From assembly GCA_022747635.1 (NCBI GenBank), contig JAKTNV010000079.1, positions 682,001-746,000 of the forward strand: DNA of 64,000 bases, read 5' to 3'. The notes under the pieces are model-generated. The model had not been told where the DNA came from. It was given only the letters and a program-made list of their open reading frames with translations, and did not search any database. Each line of letters begins with the position of its first letter. Position 1 is the stretch's first letter. Positions 49,961-61,030 of this stretch are shown one piece after another. The DNA is from Hetaerina americana. Lineage: Eukaryota > Arthropoda > Insecta > Odonata > Calopterygidae. A program made the translations under genes and the position numbers.

Positions 49961-50220
49961 CTGCCCCTTGCAGAATCCGGTTAAATATCCTCCCCGTACC
50001 CCCCCTCAGTCTCATTTGTAAAGCTAAAGATCCCTCCCTTTCCCGGAACTATGTGAATCTCTCACACAGCATCATGGGATTCCACGAAAGTAAGCGTCAA
50101 GCTGAACGCCATCAAGTCTCAGGTTTGACTAGTTGTCATTAATTTAGCCTAGGATCTACTGCTTCAGGCGTGGAAAATTTTATTTTTTTGTAGGAAGAAC
50201 AATTTCACTGTCCAAAATTT

Positions 50221-50314
50221 GATTTTATTTTTACCACATTATGCGCTTCAATGCTTTTCATCATTTGCCTAGGGCACCAAGCATTGAAATACGTAATGTG
50301 GTTTAAATAAAATC
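50221..50314. repeat. Long hairpin with 36-bp arms
   Basis: Arms at 50221-50256 and 50279-50314 are exactly equal in length and pair at 30 of 36 positions by Watson-Crick, with two further G-U pairs and four mismatches (positions 11, 12, 24 and 26 of the left arm), around a 22-base loop. No bulges are needed. Size and shape suit a miRNA precursor or a tiny palindromic transposable element. I recognise no known miRNA seed. Confidence 0.85.
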
Positions 50315-51080
50315 AATTAAGAGAATTGTAATCGTTTTGGGTAAATCTTTCTACACGGTGATTAAGAATAATGAAAATGCGACGACTGGACTTGGAATGC
50401 TTGAACATTTTTAGGCATTCTCTGACTTGAGAAAAATTGCAGCATACGTACACCTATTTTTAGTTTCGATGAAATACCCTGCTTGTACCTTCTCTTATTA
50501 GATTGCATTCGTAATAATTAGAGTTGAATATTACAGCTGAATACCAAAAAGCTGTTGATGAAAAAAGATTCAAATTAAAAGTCGAAATAAACGTAATAAA
50601 CGCTTACGATCTCAGCATTGCACAGGATTTTGACGAGTGGGTTATGTGTGTGAATAATACTATCTATAATTTGAATTTATAATTACCATAAAATGTAGTT
50701 ATCGAAATTCATTGCGTTATTACCACTACAAGCACAATAAATTCCTCCGCGCATACTTACAAAAGGTTCGGAGTCACATGGGAGCGAAATTGGTTTTGGA
50801 ATCATACCATCCCCTTTTGACTGAGATTATATTCTGGTTGAGAATTTAATGTTCATACAAGAAGGCGTAGTATCGCTCCAGGCCGCACACTTCCCAACTC
50901 CGAGTACGAACACACGTTGTTAAATAATATCAAATCGTGGCAGCCCTACAGACAAAATACAAATTTTGAAACGACCACGAAATGAAAAGACCCGCGATCA
51001 CGAACGGCCGGTGTGAAGTTGGCAGGCCTGTAGCATACTCATTCACTTCCCGAGCAGAATGTTTCATTGCTTTCGGTCAT
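50315..51080. other. Unique AT-rich DNA, no gene seen
   Basis: Nothing recognised. Confidence 0.5.
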
Positions 51081-51985
51081 TCCGCGGTGGACCACCGCAG
51101 ATGCGGTGAATCCCGAAAGATGGGGAAGAGCAAGGTTCACACATGCCCCCTGAGGTGGGAGGACACGAGATGGTATACAGCGGAGACATGGGAATTGGGG
51201 CCGGTGCGGCAGCGTGTGACGGATGTTGGGCGAGTTGAAGGCTGGACGGAGTGTGGGTGCGACGAGGGGGCAGTGGGAAGGTGGTAGAGGGGAGGGGCGG
51301 GGAGAGGGAGAGGAGGAGCAAATCAGGGGAGGGGGAGGACGGGGCTCGACTTACGGTCACTTCCGCTCTCCCCTATCAGATTACAACCGTTCGAAATTTC
51401 GAGAAGGCAAATGTGGCCCACGACTCTTTTTTATTTTTTTCTCACTCCTCCTCTCTTTCCGTACTTCTTCCCCGTCCCTCTCACACTGCTCGAACGCTCC
51501 CGAATGAAATATGGATACTGGATGCGTTATCCCCATGCATGGTGGGTGTGGGGCAGGCACGTCGCATCCCGAGGCGAAACGAAGTGACGCCCCTTTAATT
51601 TGTGCATCTCTTTTGGGCGCAATACTCGCGCGATGCCCTCCGTTGACCCGTTTCGGAGGTCACCCGAGGTCGAGCGGTGCATCAATTTAGGAATGGGTTC
51701 GATGGGCCCACCTCTTAAACCATCCTTTGGATTCTGATTGAATCGGTGAGATAGAGAATGGATTCCACGCCAGTATTGTGTGGGATCCCCCTCACCACAC
51801 CTCCTAGCGTTGCCTGACAGGGGATCTCTTAGAAATACATTCTGTTACCACCACAAAGAGACTTCCACCGTGTGATCCAAGTCTCAGGGCAATATTGTCA
51901 CATAAATTTAACACCAAAATTAAATATAGCTACGCGATTAAAATACGTTTTATCTTTTGAACAAATTCTATGTAAATATATAAAC

Positions 51986-51986
<1 letters not shown>
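51081..51986. other. GC-rich purine-biased island, then unique DNA
   Basis: Purine-rich and CpG-containing at 51090-51350, CpG-containing to about 51670. Overlapping 94-115-codon frames without a domain. Confidence 0.4.

Positions 51987-52052
<66 letters not shown>
51987..52052. repeat. (TA)n at the 3' end of LINE copy 3
   Basis: About 66 bp of TA dinucleotides next to the 3' terminus of the minus-strand LINE. Confidence 0.9.
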
Positions 52053-52056
<4 letters not shown>

Positions 52057-52733
52057 GGTAATATACTGGTTAAGATAGGTTTTTCGATGGACAATGCTCC
52101 TAAATAAATATTTTGTGGTCCTAGCAAAACATCTACATCAGGTCCCTCTTCATCTCTGAGTGCCTTCTTCCTCCCTTCATCCCGTCCAACATCCCTATCC
52201 TGTTCCTTCCCTTTCCTCGTTTGCCCAACATTCTCCCCTCTATCACAGTCTTCAACATCCCACTGCCGGTCACTACCCCTTTCATCCACTTTTCCTGCCT
52301 CCATAGGATTTCTCCCAACAAACCCCTGTCCTCGCCCACCATACCAAGTACTTCCTCATTTGTTTTCTTCTGTGTCCATTTCACCTTATCCATTCTTCTC
52401 CATGCCCACATTTCAAAAGCCTCCAATCTACGTCTATCCTCTTACTTCGATGACCACGTTTCCGCGATGTACATATCTACGCTCCATATCAAAGTTTTTA
52501 CGAGTCTTTTCTTAATATCCTTCCTCGTCCCTACGTCCCTGTTATCAACTCCCTCCTCCTTGCGAAAGCCTATTTGCCTAGCGCAATTCTTCTCCTTAGG
52601 TCCCTACTACTTTGACCGTGTTGGTCCAAAACGCTTCAGAGAGACGTAAACTGTTCTACCTGCTCTAGTTTTTGCCCTCCTATTTTAATGTTTAGCTTAG
52701 CCTTTTTCCCTCTAGAAAATCGCATTACCTTTG

Positions 52734-52736
<3 letters not shown>
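52053..52736 (-). mobile_element. 5'-truncated LINE copy 3, minus strand
   Basis: Reading on the minus strand, 684 bp correspond to copy 2 from about 9834 to its 3' end: KVMRFSR...KAKLNIKIGGQKLEQ, the tail with AFEMW, EEVLGMVGE, GSGMLKTVIEGRML, and SEMKRDLM. It has small indels near KLEQVEQF and near ELMIG, stops, and clearly more substitutions than copies 1 and 2 have against each other, so it is the oldest of the three. Both edges abut (TA)n. Confidence 0.92.

Positions 52737-52802
<66 letters not shown>
52737..52802. repeat. (TA)n at the 5' end of LINE copy 3
   Basis: About 64 bp of TA dinucleotides directly at the 5' truncation point of copy 3. Confidence 0.9.
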
Positions 52803-54229
52803 CTGTACCATAATGAACCATTACAAAGATAATCTAACAACCTTCATTAGTCAATTCAGAATTCTTATACTTTCGGTTTTCAATTTGAGCTAAATTGTGT
52901 TTCTGTGAAATAAAAACAAATTCACGCATGAAACTTAGTAAATAAATATTGTTCCGATACGTATTAAGGGAATTTGAGAATATTTACGAAACCAGGCCTT
53001 TTCGCAAAATACCGACCCTATTATACCTCGCCAGTTCAAAAGGTCACGTCGCTACAAGTTACAGTCGCTGGGAAATTCACAGATAATTAACGTAATAATG
53101 CCATGTTTTGCCTGAGATAATGAAATCGAATTGAATAAGAAGAATGCGAAACAACATCTCCAAAATAAAATGGATAGGTGGACTAAACAAATGAGGAGGT
53201 ATCCCTAATTTTTACTCTATGCTGTTGGACTAAGAAGAACGTTGTTTTTATTAGAACTCAACGGTTAAAAAAACCTTGGCCATTAAGTAATTAGGGTAAA
53301 ATCGCACCATTTGAAATGATGAAGGAATGATTGCGGCTAAGCTGCAGGTCTACCTATCGATCTTTCCGCCTTCATATTCAACGGAACAAAAGAATTGTGA
53401 TCACCTTGGACCACAATGGTTTTTCCGCCTATCGAAGATTCGATAGCGTGGGAGTCGTGGGAACACGGAAGGGATAGAGCAAGATTGCAGCAGATCGACC
53501 GGTAAACAATTTAAATCACCCCGCAAAAAATGTAGGCAGCAGGGCTGTCAATTCACACGAGAGACGAGCGCTAGGTTCACTTTTATGAGACACTGATGCA
53601 GAGTTATTTTGAAGAAAAAACCAGCAATAAGAGGATTTTAAACTTCCATTTCCATTCCTTCATTTTTTTTAAATTACATAGATGCATTCATTCTCTGAAC
53701 TAGCTGCGGTATATCACGGATAAACAAGTATCGTATCTGCAAAAATGACGTTGTTGCGCACATTTTAACTTAATATGATTTGCTAGGTTATTTTTAGTGC
53801 TCCGGAGAGTAAATATATTAATGACTTACGCAAAACGATTATAAAATATTTAACTAGCACTAGCAATGTTGGCAAGGAAATTATTAATTGCATTGTATTA
53901 AGAAAACAACAATGCCACCTCCACGGGGTTGACCGCAATGGAGAGCGCGAGGGGTAGGAGATGGGAAGAGGCGCAAACCAAAAGATTGTACTGTTATTTC
54001 GATGCATATAAATGAAATTTCATTAAACCTGGGCTACGACGGCATTTTTCGGCATGCTGATTTTATTATGACGAGAATGTGGAGGGGCTCAAGACTGACT
54101 CAGTATGGAATCTATCAGATATTCGAAAATGAAGATAATTTCCCTCTAACTACCTAACTAACAAATCTACCTCGTATTTAATTTCGGTTTTGGACGAGCC
54201 CTATAGCTATTATGTTCTATGATTTGGGT
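52803..54229. other. Unique AT-rich DNA, no gene seen
   Basis: Nothing recognised. Confidence 0.5.
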
Positions 54230-54800
54230 TAACCTCCACTTGTAGTCCTACATTATTTCCTTCTTCACATTTCTGTACCTTCTAATTTCCTTTCTACCGC
54301 CCAAAATAAATACTATTCTTCATCCACCACGATTAATTCTCACTTCTATTACAGAATACAACATCCTACTACCTCTAAATATATTCCCCACCAATTTTTC
54401 TACCTTTTCGGATTCCATCTAACAACATCCTCTCTTCCCGCATTAAATTTTTAATCTTCATCGTTTGTCTTTCTCTATGCCCAGTTTACCTTCTCAGTTT
54501 TTATCCATACTCACAGCTCAATCTACCCTCTAGTGTGATTCACATTAAAGCCTCTACTAAGGGTCTGCTAATCAACTCCTTTCTACTCGCAAGTGCATTT
54601 TGGCGAAGTCCATTTCTCTCCCAATTTCCCCACTATTACGCCTAATTAATTCCAAAATAATGCCCAAGTGCGTAAACTTAAGTTGACTTCGTAATATTAC
54701 GAATACTAATATTTCTATCTCCTTCTCCCTATTAACCCTCCATTTTAAAAATGGAACATTGCAATTGCCAAATTTGTACACGACAGCGCTCATCGGCTTG
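54230..54800 (-). pseudogene. LINE RT C-terminal region, decayed
   Basis: On the minus strand KEIEILVFVILRSQLKFTHL then GIILE...GEIGREMDFAKMHLRVERS resembles the segment after the RT palm, (L)KYLGS...EI.RRI..A..AF.KM. Downstream, with shifts, come pieces like a KVNWA-EKKTNDED string, W..RK..NWWGIYL, and SVIEVRIN. The order is that of LINE tails, ending before about 54230. It is very degraded, and family assignment is not possible by eye. Confidence 0.55.
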
Positions 54801-54849
54801 GCATTGAGTGAGCACCTCTTATCGTAGCATTGGCCTTAGTGCTATGGTA

Positions 54850-55520
54850 AACATTAGGAGCAAAGCTGAAAAAGGCTGAGGATGGAGAAAGATGGGGATG
54901 GGTGAAAGATGCAGACGGTGTGTGAGGGTCGCCGTGGAAACCGGAAGGAAAGAGGGCGGAGGGTCTGGGGGGTCGGCGGAGGGAGGGTATGCGCGAGCGG
55001 ATGGATGAGCAAGCGTGGGGATACGGGAGGAGGCAGAGAACCCATCCATTGAGAATCGGGGTTTGGAGGGGACGGTGGAGAGGACTCTGAGCTAGGGATG
55101 GGAGGGGCGTGTAGGGCTTGCTTTAGGTGGGGGCAGTGCGTTTTCACCAAAGCGAGGCTGCATGCGCGGGAGAAAAATGGGGAAGGGGGTCGATGAGGGA
55201 TTGAAAGGGAGTTGTGTATCGGGGTGGAGGATGTGGAGAGAGGATCCAAGGAAAACCCTAGAGCAGGGATAATGGAAAGGATGGTGGGTAAGAGGAGACG
55301 CTAAAAAATACGCTTTTTTTCGGTGGCCTGGAAATAGTAAAAGGAGAGACTGAGAAGAGGGCGGATGTTGGGAAAAGGAAAGGGGCAAGCGGGCTTGGAC
55401 AGAGGAAGTGTTGTAGGATCCTTCTAGAACGTAGCGAATCGATTTGCGGATCACGTTGGACCCCGGACGGAATCCATAAAAACGGCGCCCCCGCGGAGAG
55501 ACTGATAAAGCGGGGTTCAT
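54850..55520. other. Purine-rich GC island, no supported gene
   Basis: G/A-rich on the plus strand over about 600 bp. Minus-strand frames of 131 and 142 codons are Pro/Ser-rich, as expected of such DNA. No domain. Confidence 0.4.
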
Positions 55521-55593
55521 AAAACCACAGTAATCAAGCCGAAAGTTGATTTCAAGGTGGGGTCAATAAAACAGAATCCGTATAACAATGGCT

Positions 55594-55665
55594 CCTAGGC
55601 GTTTGAGAAGGGCATCTGGTCTCAAAAGCTAAGTCGGTTCCGGCGAGGTTGGTACTCACAACACA
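55594..55665 (+). repeat. Possible 5S-rRNA-like segment
   Basis: AAAGCTAAGTCGG followed by CCGGCGAGGTTGGTACT resembles the middle of 5S rRNA (AAATTAAGCAGCG ... GGGCGCGGTTAGTACT), which contains the pol III internal control region. The rest of 5S is not there. It could be the head of a 5S-derived (SINE3-type) element or chance. Confidence 0.25.
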
Positions 55666-55792
55666 CCTTTACAGCAAATAAAAACGCTGGTCCCTCTCAC
55701 TAAAAAGATCAAAATAACCAAATGAAAATGTTTAACTATGGAGTTATAATGCTGGGGATAAAAACCATAAATACAACCATCGGCAGGTTCAC

Positions 55793-56016
55793 TAGTACTT
55801 TGGTAAGTTCACCCAGTACTAAGCCTGACGGCGTGTGAAATTCACACATGAGAGTAGGGGGGTTAGTAGGGGCCTTTTCAATAACGATTATGGGCTCCCA
55901 GGAAGATCTAGTACCCGAAAAATTACACATCTCGGCTGGAGTTAAGGTGTCCAAAGAATCGAATTCCGGTCATAAAGTCGGTAGTCCAACGCTCTATCTC
56001 TCGATTACCGCGACAC
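55793..56016 (-). mobile_element. tRNA-derived SINE, family A copy 3
   Basis: Minus strand: decayed head (GTGTCGCGGTAATCGAGAG, box B ATTCGATTC), body with GTGTAATTTTTCGGGTACTA and CTTCCTGGGAGCCCAT as in copy 2, and GTGTGAATTTCACAC and a TAGTACT...AGTACTA hairpin at the 3' side (about 55797-55825) as in copy 1. More diverged than copy 1. Confidence 0.75.
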
Positions 56017-56372
56017 GGAAGGCATGACTCCTGATACTACATAACGAAACAAAGTGTTCCTGTCGTGTCTATTTCCATGGTATGTCCGTAAAAAAAATAT
56101 TCCGCTCTAAAACCGAAAACTCCTCAGGAAAAATGTACACACATTTTCTATCCAGGACAGAGTTCCCTATAACCTTCTAGACAGTAAATAATGCCATTCG
56201 AAACATGTTTACATTGATAAATCTCGAATTCATTTGTTTCTTAAGAGCATGCAGAAACAAGAGCAACTTATCGGACGAATGAACAAAATATTAAAACCTG
56301 ACAACCGCTTAAAGAGCTCACGTAAATCACCTATGTGTACGTCATTTTCAAGCACAAGCTTATTTAAAATAC
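56017..56372. other. Unique AT-rich DNA, no gene seen
   Basis: Nothing recognised between the SINE and the mariner. Confidence 0.5.
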
Positions 56373-56374
56373 TA

Positions 56375-56398
56375 CCTTGATCAAAAATTTCCCGGAAT
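56375..56398. repeat. Mariner terminal inverted repeat, left
   Basis: Begins CCTTGATCAAAAAT directly after TA; pairs with 57668-57691 except at base 14. Confidence 0.95.
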
Positions 56399-56424
56399 TT
56401 ATTCAGAAAATTAAAAATACAAGT

Positions 56425-57491
56425 TTATTCATCTAAATCTATATTGTCCCCTTCAAAGTAATCCCCATCGACTGCAACACACTTATGCCAGCGCTTGATC
56501 CAATCCTCGAAACATTTTTTATATTCGGTTTTCGGTATGTCCATCAGTGCTTCCTGCGATTTTTCCATTACTTCCTCTCGGCTGCTAAAACGCGTTCCCC
56601 GTAATGGTTTTTTAACTCGATTGAACAGAAAGAAGTCACAGGGAGCCAAATCAGGTGAATTCGGTGGCTGTTGGATGGTATTTGTTGCATTTTTCGTCAA
56701 AAAATTACGAATAATGATAGCACTGTGCGACGGTGCGTTATCATGGTGCAAAATCCACGAGTTTTCTGCCCACATTTCTGGTCTCTTTCGGCGAATTGCT
56801 TCACGCAAACGTCTCATAACGCCCAAATAATACTCTTTGTTTACTGTCTGGCCTTGTGGCAAAAATTCATGATGCACTACACCGTTGTAATCCATGAAAA
56901 CCGTCAGCATTGCCTTCTTTTTTGACTGAAAACGACGTGGTTTTTTTGGTCTCGGCTCATTTGGTGAACGCCATTCACTTGCCTGATGTCTGGATTGCGT
57001 GTCGTACTCATAAACCCACGTCTCGTCTCCAGTAATGATCCTTTTGATGAATGTGGGATCGGATTCAGCCTCGCAAATCATGTCTTTTGCGACGTCAACA
57101 CGGTCTCTTTTTTGCATGAAATTGAGGTCTTTTGGCACCAACTTTGCTGCTACACGACGGAAACCCAAATCATTAACCACAATGTCTTGGGCGGATCCAT
57201 AGGCAATGTTCAAGTCCTCCGCTATTTCTCTGATGGTTAATTTGCGGTTATTGACCAACATTATATCAATTTTTTCACCGACTTTCGATGTCGATTGTCT
57301 GCCACTGCGTTCATCATCTTCGATTGACTCACGACCACTTCTGAACCGCTCGTGCCACTGGTAAACGACCGTTTTTTTTTTAGAGAATCGTTGCCGAAAC
57401 ACTTTTCCAACATTTCCAACGTCCGTGCGCCACTAAATCCGTTTTTTACGCAAAATTTAACACAAGTTCGTTGTTGCAAATTTAAATCCAT
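56425..57491 (-). pseudogene. Mariner transposase with one frameshift
   Basis: The natural start is probably the ATG at 57491 (MDLNLQQ), opening an N-terminal helix-turn-helix that binds the inverted repeats. About 40 codons on, in a run of ten A/T (57372-57381), the frame shifts by one base. The remaining 325-codon frame (first Met at 57402) is uninterrupted to a stop at 56425. It has a second HTH region (about 40-95), then the DDE catalytic domain: Asp in TGDETWVYEYD (residue 126), Asp in HHDNAPSH (221) and Asp in SPDLAPCDFFLF (256), exactly 34 residues apart, so D,D34D. It ends DYFEGDNIDLDE, typical of mariners. Cut-and-paste transposition in the nucleus would be its role; as it stands the protein is split. 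A homopolymer error in the assembly is possible. Confidence 0.95.
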
Positions 57492-57667
57492 TTCTGAAAT
57501 TGTAAAAAATCGCCAACACACACAGAGATAGATGTACTCTTGGCTACGTAACTTTTGCAAATGTCAAGTTGACACTAAGATTTAAAGGGAATATCAACAA
57601 CAGATGTACCAATTTAACAAAAAAAACAGAACTCAAATCGGAACGATGGGAGCGCCACACGGTGGTT

Positions 57668-57691
57668 ATTCCGGGAACTTTTTGATCAAGG
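57668..57691. repeat. Mariner terminal inverted repeat, right
   Basis: Ends TTTTTGATCAAGG directly before TA; this end lies upstream of the transposase. Confidence 0.95.
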
Positions 57692-57693
57692 TA

Positions 57694-58880
57694 GTAAACC
57701 TCCCTTCTTCCGAACCAGTTGCGTTCACTTCAGAGAAAAACGTTACCGTCGGAATTTTCTTGGAAAGTAGCCATTCTATTACTTTGACTTCTCAGGAATA
57801 GCAAACCGGCCGCGAACGGAACGGATCATTTTATTTCCTTTCTGTCGTTTATTGCCTTGCAGCGAGTTTATCTCAAAATATTTTCTTTTTGAAGCCATAA
57901 AACGGAATCCACTCCGTGTACCTAATAAAAAGGAAAAGATGGGGAACCGCGACAATTTTTGTGAAGAGGGCCCAGAGTGCGGCGAGACAACAAAAATGGA
58001 AACGGAGAGAGAGAAAAGCTCTCGAACACACCCTCAGGGGGTTTCGGGGAAGAGTGGATGGGGAGTGGCGGGCGGACCGGAGAGTGTGGAGGGATCTGGG
58101 GGGGGGGGGCGAGGGAATGGAGAGGAGAGACGAACAGAAGAGCACCCCGGATCCGCCTCGCGGTGAAATGTATCCAAGAATGTCCAAAGCCCTCCGGTAA
58201 CAGGGGAGGGGACTTAGGGGAAGCTAAGCTCAACCCCCCCAACCCTCACCCGTCGGAGAGACAAGAGGCGGAGGAAATGGAGTCATGGAGATGGGGGCGA
58301 GAATGGAGAGGCGAGGGGAGGGAGGACACAAAAAGGAAAACGGAAACTTTTTTAAAAGATCCTAAACTTCCGGAGATCTAAAAAATGCGTTCGGGGATGC
58401 TGCTGCGGTGTTCGGGTAAGAGGTCGCGGCACTGTGGGGAGAGCGTCCCTCGCAGGGTGCCGGAGAGAGCAAGAGGAGTGGCGAGATTAAATGGGCCAGG
58501 GGTCATGGTAAGGAGTCTGAGAGGAAGGATGCTCTTCGGGTAGGGAGCGCGAGTGAGTGGAAATGGACAGCTTACGGGGGAGAAGGTGACGGTGTGTGGA
58601 ACGGGGTTCAGAGTGAGGCGTGTTTTTTGGACCAAAAGGCAAAGGGCGCTCGAGCCGGGAAAGGGTAGGAGGTATCTCCCGGGGTTAAATGAAGTGAGCC
58701 CGCCGACGGGCAGTGGTTTTCGTCTACTGAAGTGGTCCACCGCGAGTGGGATGGGAGGGTCTCCGTCTTTTCGCTCGCAGTGGAGAGCGAATGGGAGAGG
58801 TTTCACATTCGAGGTTTCACCGAGGTTTGGTGAGTTACTCCGCGACGCAGCGAAATAACGAAAATTCCGCGCGAGCGTCG
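57694..58880. other. GC-rich purine-biased island, no supported gene
   Basis: Purine-rich with G-runs (58089-58100) at 57940-58330; CpG-containing to 58880. Overlapping frames of 94-142 codons on both strands, low-complexity, no domain. Confidence 0.4.
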
Positions 58881-59599
58881 CAAGTCCTTCGCCCTATAAG
58901 ACCCGGCTTGAGTAGACCTAGGGTTTCCTAAAGTAAAAACGGGGAAAAGTTCCTGCTGAAACGAAACTCCATCTCCAAAAGGGCACTTCAGAGTTACAGA
59001 AAAGTTTCTCTTTTCTGAGTTTTAAAAATGGAACCAATTCATACTGAGTTTTAAGCCACGAAAGAAGATCTTCACTCTAATAAAATAAAAACGAAAGAAA
59101 ATTCCACGAAAACAGCCAACGTTATTCATCATTTGACCCCCGATTTAACGGTCGAGTCTGAAGTGAGCAATAGGATATTCCGAATAATAATTTCTGCCTC
59201 AAAAACTTAAACGCAATGTAGCACGACTTACGGGGGTACGATGGTATTCCACGGATCAAAACAACTTCCGAAACGTGAAAAATAGAAGTCTAAGAAGAGA
59301 GTTCCTAATATAATTACTCGTGAAAAACAAAAATCGTCCTCCAAGAAGACGAATTAAAATGTAAGAAAGCAATTCTGTTCCTGTTTTCCCACCCATGGGA
59401 AAGTTGTAAGACATAAATGTCTCCTTGTTTGAAAAATAATAGGGATTACCTAAGGTATTGAGTTTCATACATAAACACACCTCACGCCGCTCCCTTTCAA
59501 GATGGGAAATCTCAAAATACCGATTTCAGGTTATCTCACCTTTCAATATTCTCTTGCGTAGAATCCTATCACTTCATTCTTACGCCTCTAACCCATCCT
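58881..59599. other. Unique AT-rich DNA, no gene seen
   Basis: Nothing recognised. Confidence 0.5.
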
Positions 59600-59950
59600 T
59601 ATAATTTCATTAGGCCCATCTGTCAGCGAGACTTCTAAAATCCCTTGTCTTGTCTTGAGAGTCTCTTCAACTACACTGACTTTCTTGTGCAACTTCTTAC
59701 ATTTACATCCCTCATTCCCCTTCATTTTCTCTCATAGAAGTATATCTGGTTGGCGATTCGACTCCTAACTAATCCTTAAACTTGGCCTAACCAGCGAAGC
59801 AATCTTCTTCCATAACTTTGTACAACGAGTACATACGATTTACAAGTTTTCATAACCCACTCATTACATAACCTAGCTCTCCTATGTTTGCCACAAATAC
59901 TCCTTAAGGACCACTTGCTCCCCAAAGACATATAGTCGAACTTCATGCCT
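59600..59950 (-). pseudogene. Possible LINE RT tail remnant
   Basis: Minus strand reads RRLLRWLGQV, a stop, GLVRSRIANQIYFYERK, resembling RLRWFGHV.R....RI..+I+.....GKR of RT tails. Further similarity is lost to indels. Tentative. Confidence 0.35.
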
Positions 59951-61030
59951 GACTTGGCCTCATGGCATACTCATTTTTTTCAACTAAGTAGAGGGAGAGT
60001 GCAAATTAATACGCTAACACGTTTGCTACCTTAGACAAATATTTTTTTATTCACGCGGTTCATGTTTTACTAAAAATACTCGTATTGCTGTAAAGGTAAT
60101 GGTGTGACTTCGTGAAATTGCTTCATGATTAAAAGAACACAAAACATTTTCTAATTCCACATTAAAATTTTAACGTGAAATTACTAATAATTTTAAGTTA
60201 TTTCATTTCTTAAATCGTAGATTAATCTCCCCATATCTACCCATGATTGCCAAAAGATGAGAGCAGAAATGTGTCCAACATCCGTTTTCCAAATGGCACC
60301 TAATATGGTCAAACGTTTGGTATTGTGATAGTAAATGCTTCAAGAAATATCTCCGCCCATTTTTCACAGCTATCAGGCATGAATTAATATATGTTGTCAA
60401 TGGGTTACTGAATTCATTCATGCTCGCTGCAGCATCGCAAAATAATCAACACTGGCTCCCTGCCTGGCCCCATTTCTGAAGAAATACACCCAGCTGGTAT
60501 TATTTTGGAAGTAAACTTAAGAAAAAAACACACAAACTTTGCTGGCAACTATTTCATAACATTATGCGTTCAGCATGTGCCAGCCGGAGTGAGGAACTCA
60601 AAGAAATATTGCCGACCACTCAGAGATGGCATCTACAGAGTTAAAAGAGCATTTGAAATAATAATGATTGACAAATCTGAACTAAAAACTGTGCCATAAA
60701 CAGGGGATAAGTATATCGGAATATCAGTAATATAAGGAAAATAGCAGCAATGCTGAATGCAAATTATTTTACGATTCATTGCAAAGGAGAAGTCACCGGC
60801 GGAAAAAAAACAATGAGGGTGACCTCGGATGGAATTAATGACACTTGGATTTCAATTATTTTTCCAATTATGAAAACCAACACTACATTGACGGAGATAT
60901 ACTAAAAGACGACACCCAGGGCTTCACCCAAAACAAAAGCAATGTATTATATGGAAGTGAAGTGTCTACTAATAGTCAGCAAAACAAATTTCACTCGGAA
61001 TTAAGGCACAGTGGGACCAAAAACAAGGAT
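59951..61030. other. Unique AT-rich DNA, no gene seen
   Basis: Nothing recognised. Confidence 0.5.

Larger units (their letters stand above)
56375..57691 (-). mobile_element. Complete mariner transposon
   Basis: A 1,317-bp element, the usual mariner length. Terminal inverted repeats of 24 bp (56375-56398 and 57668-57691; CCTTGATCAAAAA, one variable base, TTCCCGGAAT) differ at one position only. It is flanked by TA on both sides (56373-56374 and 57692-57693), the standard mariner target duplication. It carries one transposase gene on the minus strand. Subfamily not assigned. Confidence 0.96.
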
